Assembly (NCBI GenBank): GCA_022778545.1
Contig: JALFDW010000026.1
Coordinates: forward strand, 1 to 53,214
DNA length: 53,214 nt
Origin: a bacterium
GTDB taxonomy: Bacteria; Bacillota; Clostridia; Christensenellales; CAG-138
Direction: 5' to 3'
In this document: piece by piece, positions 1 to 5,639 of the stretch
How the letters are laid out: the number at the start of each line of letters is the position of its first letter
Position numbering within the stretch: the first letter of the stretch is position 1
Made by a program: the position numbers and the translations under genes
Notes under the pieces: model-generated
Told to the model about the DNA's origin: nothing
Databases searched by the model: none
What the model saw: the letters and a program-made list of their open reading frames with translations, nothing else

Positions 1-70
1 CTTTTGGGTCTGTAGACAGTAAGACGCGCAGCGTTCTTGGCTGGCGATGGGTGGAGGCCGATGCGAAGCA

Positions 71-95
71 GAAAACGCTCCGGTGGAGCGTTTTC
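71..95. other. Perfect 11-bp hairpin before repeat unit 1
   Basis: GAAAACGCTCC (71-81) pairs with GGAGCGTTTTC (85-95) around the loop GGT. It sits where units 2 and 3 have other sequence directly before the GCCGACACGG start, so it looks inserted. It resembles a bidirectional terminator, but no gene ends nearby in the window. Confidence 0.6.
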
Positions 96-97
96 AG

Positions 98-327
98 GCC
101 GACACGGGCGGACGCTTGCCGGCCGCCCCGGGTTGTGATGCGGCATGCAAACCGCTGTACCCAGAGCGGGGTAGTTAAACCGAGAAAAGCAGAAAGCAAC
201 GAGCGCCGCCAGTGGCGGATGCAGCGAAGCGGAGCTGCAGAAGGCAGGGAGCACAAGGCAACTGCTCCTGCGGCAACGCTGCGCGACCTTTGCGAACTGT
301 GGACACGTTAGCGGAGGCCGGTGCATT
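98..327 (+). repeat. Tandem repeat unit 1 (230 bp)
   Basis: First full copy of a 230-bp-period repeat. It begins with GCCGACACGGGCGG at 98, which recurs at 328 and 558. The first 108 nt differ from unit 2 at one position and the last 60 nt at about two. Between them lies a 65-nt core (206-270) that differs a lot but keeps the same length and hairpins. Visible stems are CCGCT/AGCGG (152-156 with 165-169), CCGCC/GGCGG (206-210 with 214-218), GCAGCG/CGCTGC (221-226 with 277-282) and GAGCA/TGCTC (249-253 with 263-267). Short ORFs crossing it look spurious. Confidence 0.9.
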
Positions 328-557
328 GCCGACACGGGCGGACGCTTGCCGGCCGCCCCGGGTTGTGATGCAGCATGCAAACCGCTGTACCCAGAGCGGG
401 GTAGTTAAACCGAGAAAAGCAGAAAGCAACGAGCGCGCCCAGTGGGCGATGCAGCGAGGTGGCAGCCCAGTGAGCAAGGGAGCGTTAGGCAGCCGCTCTG
501 CGGCAACGCTGCGCGACCTTTGCGAACTGTGGACGCGTTAGCGGAGGCCGGTGCACT
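328..557 (+). repeat. Tandem repeat unit 2 (230 bp)
   Basis: Second full copy, same length as unit 1. The hairpins seen in unit 1 are kept by paired changes: CGCCC/GGGCG (436-440 with 444-448), GCAGCG/CGCTGC (451-456 with 507-512) and GAGCG/CGCTC (480-484 with 494-498). The rest of the unit is nearly identical to unit 1. Confidence 0.9.
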
Positions 558-638
558 GCCGACACGGGCGGACGCTTGCCGGCCACCTCGGGTTGTGATG
601 CAGTATGCAAACCGCTGCACCCAGAGTGGGGTAGTTAA
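558..638 (+). repeat. Tandem repeat unit 3 (partial, 81 bp)
   Basis: Partial third copy. It matches units 1 and 2 with a few substitutions up to GGGGTAGTTAA, where similarity stops abruptly. Two of its changes turn G-C pairs into G-U pairs if the plus strand is read as RNA: ATGC with GTAT at 598-606, and CCGCT with AGTGG at 612-629. Confidence 0.8.
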
Positions 639-692
639 GTGGACAAGGAATAAAGATAGGTAGCTGCCGGGCTGCGCCCGCAGGCGTGATGC

Positions 693-713
693 GCGGCGCG
701 TTTCCCGCGCCGC
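693..713. other. GC-rich 8-bp hairpin
   Basis: GCGGCGCG (693-700) pairs with CGCGCCGC (706-713) around a five-base loop. It lies between the last repeat and the terminator at 731. No T-run follows. A smaller GGGC/GCCC hairpin lies just upstream at about 670-680. This could be the 3' structure of a non-coding transcript, or just a GC-rich inverted repeat. Confidence 0.45.
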
Positions 714-730
714 ATGTTCCTATACCAATT

Positions 731-754
731 ACCCTGCAAAAGCAGGGTGTTTTC
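731..754 (+). terminator. Rho-independent terminator after the repeat region
   Basis: ACCCTGC (731-737) pairs with GCAGGGT (742-748) around AAAA, followed by GTTTTC. With no protein gene upstream, the likeliest transcript it ends is a non-coding RNA from the repeats. Confidence 0.5.
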
Positions 755-758
755 ATTT

Positions 759-784
759 GGGATAGGGACACTGGGATAGGGACA
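759..784. repeat. 14-bp-period duplication GGGATAGGGACA
   Basis: GGGATAGGGACA occurs at 759-770 and again at 773-784, separated by CT. It lies in gene-free DNA between the terminator at 731 and the nitroreductase promoter. Confidence 0.7.
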
Positions 785-880
785 ACAATGTATACTTCCA
801 GGCCTTGTGCGTCAGTCAACGGCTGGCGATGGGCGGACCGTTTCGATTTTCTTTATCAATGAACGATTTTCGGAATTGAA

Positions 881-889
881 TGGTATAAT
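881..889 (+). promoter_or_regulatory. Extended -10 promoter of the nitroreductase region
   Basis: TGG followed by a perfect TATAAT (884-889) makes an extended -10 element. No convincing -35 is seen at 17 bp. It is about 31 bp upstream of the small ORF at 920. Confidence 0.55.
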
Positions 890-919
890 AGCTTAAACGG
901 ATCAACGAAAAGGCGTGGT

Positions 920-1009
920 ATGGTGCAGAAAATAAAAGCACTCGCAGATGAATTTCAGGCCTGCCGGAAAGAGATGGAGAAAACAGTTAAAACGGAGGAA
1001 AACATATGA
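920..1009 (+). pseudogene. 29-codon ORF, possible remnant of an ArsR-type regulator gene
   Basis: Starts at ATG 920 with AAAGG seven bases upstream and ends in TGA at 1007-1009, overlapping the next start as ATGA. The predicted 29-residue peptide begins MVQKIKALADEFQACRK, which resembles the first helix of clostridial ArsR/SmtB-type winged-helix regulators. The next residues look like a hydrophilic C-terminal tail rather than the rest of the fold. One reading is that an in-frame deletion fused the first 17 or so codons of a regulator to its last dozen. The other is a real small leader peptide coupled to the nitroreductase. The family match is from memory of typical N-termini, so this is inference. 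Confidence 0.4.
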
Positions 1010-1671
1010 AACTTATGGAAGCAATCAAACGCCGGCACAGTGTCCGGCAATACACGGACAAGCCCATCGAAACGGAAATTCTGAATGCATTGCGGGCTGA
1101 GATAGCCGCATGCAATGAGGAAGGAGGTCTCCACATTCAACTTGTTACGGATGAGCCAAAGGCCTTCGACGGCTTTATGGCGCATTACGGAAAGTTCAGC
1201 GGCGTAAGGAATTATATCGCCCTGATCGGCAAGAAGAGCGATAAACTGGATGAGCTCTGCGGCTATTACGGGGAGCGGCTGGTGCTCAAAGCACAGCAGC
1301 TCGGGCTGAACACCTGCTGGGTAGCAATGAGCTACAGGAAAATTCCGGGGGCATTTGAAATAGGGCGCGGTGAAAAGATAACGGTCGTCATTTCATTGGG
1401 CTATGGCAAAACGCAGGGCATGGAGCACAAGTCAAAATCTGCCGAAGCCGTAAGCAATATTGGCGATAATTCACCGGCATGGTTTAAGGCGGGCGTTGCG
1501 GCCGCCCTGCTTGCACCGACTGCGATGAACCAGCAGAAATTCACCCTGATTTACGCGGACGGAAAGGTGAATGCCGAAGCGGGAGCAGGATTTTATGCTA
1601 AAGTGGATCTTGGAATAGTAAAATATCATTTTGAGATCGGAGCGGGCAGAGAGAATTTCGATTGGGCATAA
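1006..1671 (+). CDS. Nitroreductase family protein (TM1586-like)
   Basis: A 221-residue FMN-dependent nitroreductase-fold protein. The start reads MKLMEAIKRRHSVRQYTDKP, the usual RRSVRxY phosphate-contacting opening of the family. The middle holds YGERLVLKAQQLGLNTCWVA, typical of the helix before the flavin pocket, and the end has GAGRENFDW. The second half with PTAMNQQKF is the duplicated part seen in putative TM-type nitroreductases. Such enzymes reduce nitro compounds, quinones or flavins with NAD(P)H in the cytoplasm; the substrate here is unknown. The ATG at 1006 has GGAGG about nine bases upstream and overlaps the stop of the preceding small ORF, which suggests translational coupling. 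A strong terminator follows. Confidence 0.85.
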   Translation: MKLMEAIKRRHSVRQYTDKPIETEILNALRAEIAACNEEGGLHIQLVTDEPKAFDGFMAHYGKFSGVRNYIALIGKKSDKLDELCGYYGERLVLKAQQLGLNTCWVAMSYRKIPGAFEIGRGEKITVVISLGYGKTQGMEHKSKSAEAVSNIGDNSPAWFKAGVAAALLAPTAMNQQKFTLIYADGKVNAEAGAGFYAKVDLGIVKYHFEIGAGRENFDWA

Positions 1672-1686
1672 CTAACGTAAATGCAG

Positions 1687-1715
1687 CGCGGCAGGAGTGG
1701 TCCTGCCGCGTTTTT
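1687..1715 (+). terminator. Terminator of the nitroreductase gene
   Basis: A perfect 10-bp stem, CGCGGCAGGA (1687-1696) with TCCTGCCGCG (1701-1710), loop GTGG, then five T. It lies 16 bases after the stop codon. Confidence 0.9.
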
Positions 1716-1748
1716 GCTGTCGGCGTGGTATGCGCGGAAAGAGGCTCC

Positions 1749-2339
1749 TTACAGCGTTCCCTGCAGGTCGTCCAGCGTAAGGGAGAATGCCGGCAGGCAA
1801 TGCGCAAGAAAGTATTGGAGCTCATCGCTTTCGAGGGCTTCAATGTCCTTCCTGATGGTTGCATACGCATGCTGGAATTCCCTGTTCCCGGCGTTCAGCT
1901 CGTAGATACATTTGATATAAGCGCAGAGCTTGTCCGCACACTTCAGGAGCTTCTTCTCCTCCGGCGTGAGAGAGCTTCCGTCCAGATAGGGGGCATATTC
2001 CTCCCGGAGCTCCTCCGGCAGGTGGTTTTTCAGTTTGCCGGCGGCGGTTGCTTCGATCTGCTTGTAAATGGTCTTCATTTCATCGTTATAGTACTTCACC
2101 GGCGTGGGAAGGTCGCCCGTGAGCACCTCGGAAACGTCGTGGAACAGGGCGCAGACCGCGAGCCGGTCGGCGTCGTATCGCTTGCCGAAGAAACGGTTGC
2201 CCACGGTGGCGAGAAAATGGGTGAGAAACGCGCACTCCGCCGTGTGCTGCATCAGATCCTCTTTTTCCGTGTTGAACATCAGGCTCCAGCGGTTGATGTG
2301 CCGCATCCGGAAGATGAGCGGCAAAAAGGTGTTGTCCAT
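1749..2339 (-). CDS. yfbR: YfbR-like 5'-deoxynucleotidase (HD domain)
   Basis: A 196-residue HD-domain phosphohydrolase. Metal-binding residues are visible: H in RMRHINRW, H in MQHTAECAFLTH, the HD pair in LFHDVSEVLTGDLPTPVKYY, and a late D in KCADKLCAY. The HDxSEVLTGDLPTPVKY stretch is the hallmark of YfbR-type enzymes, which dephosphorylate deoxynucleoside 5'-monophosphates and help balance dNTP pools. The ORF is open 10 codons further upstream, but I chose the ATG at 2339 because GGAGG sits five bases before it. It lies 96 bp after the Nudix gene on the same strand, with a terminator-like hairpin almost touching its ribosome binding site. Confidence 0.88.
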   Translation of the reverse strand: MDNTFLPLIFRMRHINRWSLMFNTEKEDLMQHTAECAFLTHFLATVGNRFFGKRYDADRLAVCALFHDVSEVLTGDLPTPVKYYNDEMKTIYKQIEATAAGKLKNHLPEELREEYAPYLDGSSLTPEEKKLLKCADKLCAYIKCIYELNAGNREFQHAYATIRKDIEALESDELQYFLAHCLPAFSLTLDDLQGTL

Positions 2340-2358
2340 GGTTGGCCTCCGTATAAAA

Positions 2359-2375
2359 CCCGCCTGCATGGCGGG
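2359..2375 (-). terminator. Terminator-like hairpin just before the yfbR ribosome binding site
   Basis: On the minus strand CCCGCC pairs with GGCGGG around ATGCA and is followed by TTTTAT, then GGAGG and the yfbR start. It could end the Nudix transcript, or act as an attenuator because yfbR would need read-through or a promoter within the gap. Confidence 0.5.
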
Positions 2376-2435
2376 GTGATTGCACTCAGGCGCATAGCTG
2401 AAAACATGCGGTAAGCGTGCTGCTTTCAGCGCATA

Positions 2436-2918
2436 TTATTCTTTGTATACAAAATGCTTCACCGTGTCGGGCTCTGAAAGAATATCCTCTGCAATTCCCA
2501 AAGGATATAGCGTAATCTGCCGTAATTCTGAAAGCGGAACCCAGCAGAAATTCATGTCGATGCGCTGTTTGTCCAGTCCATCATATGCCTTGAACGAGCC
2601 TTCGAGCGGAATTTGCGTTTCATCGCACAGCGAAACCCTGAAATACAAAGAGACTTGCTGGCAGCGCCTGTCGCCCCAGGGAAAGAAGTTCTCACCGAGC
2701 AGGAGAAGTCGTTCGACCCGGATATCCGCTCCGGTTTCTTCTTTGAATTCACGAACGAGCGCTTCGGCAGCAGTTTCTTCGAATGTAACATGGCCGCCTG
2801 GGAGCGCGTAGTCGTCATCCTCCGGCTTTTGAAGAAGGATCTTTCCATCGTGGATCAGAATGCCTGAAACACGATAAGAAAAGACGTGGGAATCCGTTTT
2901 GAAAAGGATGTCTTGCAT
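2436..2918 (-). CDS. Nudix hydrolase
   Basis: A 160-residue protein with a complete Nudix box: GG in LPGGHVTF, then EExxAEALVREFKEETGA, which gives the GX5EX7REUXEEXGU pattern for Mg-dependent diphosphate cleavage. The rest is a small beta-rich fold with few other clues, so the substrate (a nucleotide or related diphosphate) is unknown. The start ATG at 2918 is preceded by GAGAGG about five bases upstream; the longer open frame to 3020 has a proline- and arginine-rich N-terminus unlike Nudix proteins and was rejected. It is upstream of yfbR on the same strand, and both may act on nucleotides. Confidence 0.88.
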   Translation of the reverse strand: MQDILFKTDSHVFSYRVSGILIHDGKILLQKPEDDDYALPGGHVTFEETAAEALVREFKEETGADIRVERLLLLGENFFPWGDRRCQQVSLYFRVSLCDETQIPLEGSFKAYDGLDKQRIDMNFCWVPLSELRQITLYPLGIAEDILSEPDTVKHFVYKE

Positions 2919-3027
2919 GGTACCTCTCTTTGGGTGGTCAGGTTTTATCCGTGCAAAAAGCATACCATAAAATCGGGGGCGGGGCAACGGCGGGAATGCC
3001 TGCGGGTACCCTCTGCCCACGATCGGA

Positions 3028-3204
3028 TCATGTCAAAGCGGATTCTTTTTCTGCAGTTTCGTTGCGCGTAACGGCGATGAGCGCAAGCTGGTCGCCGATC
3101 ACGGTATAAAGTGCGGCTGCGGCGTCGAGCTCTGTGCGGGAAAGCCCTTCTGCGATCTGCAGCGCGAGCGCTGCGCCGAGCAAAACAAATTCTTCTGCAT
3201 TCAT
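3028..3204 (-). CDS. Small DUF6774-like protein
   Basis: A 58-residue protein starting MNAEEFVLLGAALALQIAEG, with GGGAGG nine bases before the ATG at 3204. The pattern of a short helix, then SRTELDAAAALYTVIGDQLALIAVTR, resembles the small clostridial family DUF6774, which has no known function. The helices are amphipathic to hydrophobic without a clear membrane segment. It stands alone on the minus strand, 137 bp from the divergent M20 gene. The family assignment is from memory and moderately sure; that it is a real gene is supported by its ribosome binding site. Confidence 0.6.
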   Translation of the reverse strand: MNAEEFVLLGAALALQIAEGLSRTELDAAAALYTVIGDQLALIAVTRNETAEKESALT

Positions 3205-3262
3205 AATGCCGATCCTCCCTCTGTTAAAGCATATGCAGCGCAACTGAAAACGGCTCACTGCG

Positions 3263-3291
3263 TTGACAGGCGGCGCATTTTTTGATAGGCT
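3263..3291 (+). promoter_or_regulatory. Probable promoter of the M20 amidohydrolase gene
   Basis: A perfect TTGACA (3263-3268), a 17-bp spacer and a weaker TAGGCT (3286-3291). The gene starts 51 bp further on. Confidence 0.5.
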
Positions 3292-3341
3292 CATTTACAG
3301 CTTTGCAGATGTTTGTTTGCAGATATTGGGAAAGGAACCGT

Positions 3342-4562
3342 ATGCATATGGAAAGACCGACCGCCCGGAAGGAACTTCTTGAGGAAGCGCAGGCGCTTGC
3401 GCCGGAGATCATTTCCTGGTACCGTACGCTGCACCGGATGCCGGAGACGGGCTGGATCCTGCCGGAGACCGCCGCGTTTGTGCGGCAGGAACTGGAGAAG
3501 ATGGGCATTGCCTGCGACGCGCCCTATGCGGAGCACAGCAGCGTTACGGCGGTGATCCCGGGTGCGGAGCAGGGCGAAGGCGTCGCTCTGCGTGCGGATA
3601 TGGATGCTTTAAACGTGAGGGAGGAAACTGGGCTTTCCTATGCGGCGGAAAACGGGAATATGCATGCCTGTGGGCACGATGCGCACACGGCGATGCTCCT
3701 TGGCGCGGCGAAGCTGCTTTCCCGGCGCACGGGCCGGCTTCCCGGGCCTGTGCGGCTGATCTTTCAGGCAGGCGAGGAGCTGAGCGGCGTCGCGGAACGG
3801 CTCGCGCAGGAGGGCGTGCTGGAAACGCCGCATGTCGGGGCGGTATTCGGACAGCATGTTGGCACGCTTGTGGGGCCGCTCGCGGTGGGAACGGTTGCGG
3901 TGAAGCCCGGCTGCGCAATGGCGGCGAAGGTGCGCTTTGCGATCACCGTGCATGGCTGCGGCTGCCACAGCGGAACGCCCACGCAGGGTGTCGATCCGAT
4001 CGCCATCGCCGCCCAGATCATAACTGCGCTGCAAACGCTCGTGAGCCGCGAATGCGATGCGAAGGAGGAGGCGGTACTCTCCGTGACCTCGATCCATGGC
4101 GGCACGGCGGATAACATCATCCCGGATACGGTGGAACTTGTGGGCTCCCTGCGGGCGGCGGGGGACGCGCTTTCCGCGCGGCTTTCCGAACGCATTGAAG
4201 CGGTGGCAAAGGGGATCGCGCAGGCGATGCGCGGGGACTGTACCGTGCGCCGGGAGCTGATCTGCCCTGCGCTCCAGAACGATGAAGCGCAAACGGAGCT
4301 TGTGCGCACGCTTGCCGCAGAGCTTTTCGGAGACGCGCGCGTCCATACCGCCGGCGCACCCAGCATGGCCAGCGAGGACATGGCCTGCTACCTGCAGGAA
4401 CGGCCCGGTTCATTCTGGTTCTTCGGCACGCAGCCGGAGTCCTGCCTGGAAGGCAACCACAGCCCGCGCTTCACGGTCGCGGAAAGCTGCCTTGCGGACG
4501 GAGCGGCGCTGCTCGCGGCTACGGCGGAAGCCTGGCTTTGCGGGGCGGCTTGCAAAAAATGA
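3342..4562 (+). CDS. M20 family metallo-amidohydrolase (N-acyl amino acid type)
   Basis: A 406-residue M20D-type peptidase/amidohydrolase, the usual family length. Expected metal-site motifs are present: HRMPETG near residue 30 (commonly HxxPE), ALRADMDAL near 90, MHACGHDAHTAML near 110 and FQAGEE near 145. The inserted dimerisation domain starts around HGCGCHSGTPTQGVDPI, and a late MASEDMACYL and GNHSPRF complete the active site. Members hydrolyse N-acyl or N-benzoyl amino acids, or aminobenzoyl-glutamate; the substrate here cannot be told. AGGA stands five bases before the ATG at 3342; the 20 in-frame codons upstream lack a site. The next gene's promoter lies within its last codons. Confidence 0.88.
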   Translation: MHMERPTARKELLEEAQALAPEIISWYRTLHRMPETGWILPETAAFVRQELEKMGIACDAPYAEHSSVTAVIPGAEQGEGVALRADMDALNVREETGLSYAAENGNMHACGHDAHTAMLLGAAKLLSRRTGRLPGPVRLIFQAGEELSGVAERLAQEGVLETPHVGAVFGQHVGTLVGPLAVGTVAVKPGCAMAAKVRFAITVHGCGCHSGTPTQGVDPIAIAAQIITALQTLVSRECDAKEEAVLSVTSIHGGTADNIIPDTVELVGSLRAAGDALSARLSERIEAVAKGIAQAMRGDCTVRRELICPALQNDEAQTELVRTLAAELFGDARVHTAGAPSMASEDMACYLQERPGSFWFFGTQPESCLEGNHSPRFTVAESCLADGAALLAATAEAWLCGAACKK

Positions 4563-4578
4563 GGAAATCTCATATAAT
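4550..4578 (+). promoter_or_regulatory. Promoter of the CNNM gene pair
   Basis: TTGCAA (4550-4555), 17 bp, and a perfect TATAAT (4573-4578). The -35 box lies within the end of the M20 gene. Confidence 0.75.
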
Positions 4579-4616
4579 TAAAAGAACTATTAAACTTAAA
4601 GGAGTTGATCTCCACA

Positions 4617-5639
4617 ATGGAGGACGGAAGTCCTATAGGATATTTCATATCCATCGCTTTTCTGATCCTTGGTGGCGCGTATTTTGCAGGAACTGAGATC
4701 GCGCTTGCCTCGGTGAACCGCATCCGCATGATGAGCTATGCGGACAACGGGAACCGGCGGGCATCGCGGGTGCTCTATATTTTGGATCATTTCGATAAGG
4801 CGCTCACCACGCTCCTGATCGGCAACAACATCATGCATATTGGCTGCGCGAGCATTGCAACGCTCATGGCAACGAAGCTTTGGGGCCTGAAAGCAGTACC
4901 TGTAACCACGGTCGTGACGACGGTCGTGGTGTTCCTTGTGTCTGAAATGATCCCGAAGCGCTTCGCAAAGGCATGCAACGAACGCTTCGCGCTTGCGGTA
5001 TCCGGCTCCCTGATTGCGCTGATGAAAATATTCACGCCCGTTTCGTTCGTGTTTTCCAAGCTCAGCGCATGGGTCAGCAGGCCTTTCAAAAAGCAGGAGG
5101 AAGAACCCACCGTCACGGAGGACGAACTGTACGATATCATTGAGACCATAGCCGCGGAAGGTGCGATCGATGAGGAAAAGACGGAACTCGTGCAAAGCGC
5201 GCTGGAGTTTTCCGATACCTTCGTGCAGGATGTGCTCACACCTTGGGAAAAGGTCGTATCCATCCCCGTGGATGCGTCGGATGAGACCATCCTTACCACC
5301 ATCCGGGAAAATGCGCATTCCCGCATTCCCGTTCTGGATAAGGAGGGGCACCCGATCGGCGTTCTCCTGATCCGCAAATATTTAAAGGCGCACATGCGGG
5401 GCGAGGCTCCGCAGATCAGCCATATTATGGAAAGCATCCATTTCGTGGATGCGGACATGCCCATTGACGATCTGTTCCCGGTGATGAGCCGGAACAAGAC
5501 CCATCTTTCCGTCGTGCGGGACGCACAATGGAAAACGCTCGGCATCATCACGATGGAGGACATCCTCGAAGAACTCGTCGGTGAGATCTACGATGAGGAC
5601 GATGCGGAAGAAGCGAACGATCAGGGAGGTGCCGCCTGA
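4617..5639 (+). CDS. CNNM/CBS-domain membrane protein, short form
   Basis: A 340-residue hemolysin C/CNNM-type protein. Residues 1-155 hold the DUF21/CNNM membrane domain with four hydrophobic segments and the ALTTLLIGNNIMHIG and SEMIPKRFAKA motifs. A CBS pair follows from about 175 (LTPWEKVVSIPVD, HSRIPVLD, TMEDILEELVGEI). It stops right after the CBS pair and lacks the C-terminal CorC/HlyC transporter-associated domain that the next gene has. CNNM proteins are linked to divalent cation, mainly Mg, export. I use the ATG at 4617, 12 bases after GGAG; the TTG at 4605 abuts that site. GGAG and CTCC could pair and hide the ribosome binding site. The stop overlaps the next start (TGATG). Confidence 0.85.
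   Translation: MEDGSPIGYFISIAFLILGGAYFAGTEIALASVNRIRMMSYADNGNRRASRVLYILDHFDKALTTLLIGNNIMHIGCASIATLMATKLWGLKAVPVTTVVTTVVVFLVSEMIPKRFAKACNERFALAVSGSLIALMKIFTPVSFVFSKLSAWVSRPFKKQEEEPTVTEDELYDIIETIAAEGAIDEEKTELVQSALEFSDTFVQDVLTPWEKVVSIPVDASDETILTTIRENAHSRIPVLDKEGHPIGVLLIRKYLKAHMRGEAPQISHIMESIHFVDADMPIDDLFPVMSRNKTHLSVVRDAQWKTLGIITMEDILEELVGEIYDEDDAEEANDQGGAA

Noticed and set aside
51-663. Short ORFs with shared peptides (such as RADACRPPRVVM) in the tandem repeats
   Set aside because: The shared peptides follow from the DNA repeat; they occur in overlapping frames, have no ribosome binding sites, and the changes between copies preserve hairpins and not codons.
759-784. Short direct repeats as a CRISPR array
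   Set aside because: Only two copies of 12 bp with a 2-bp gap, no spacers of usual length and no cas genes.
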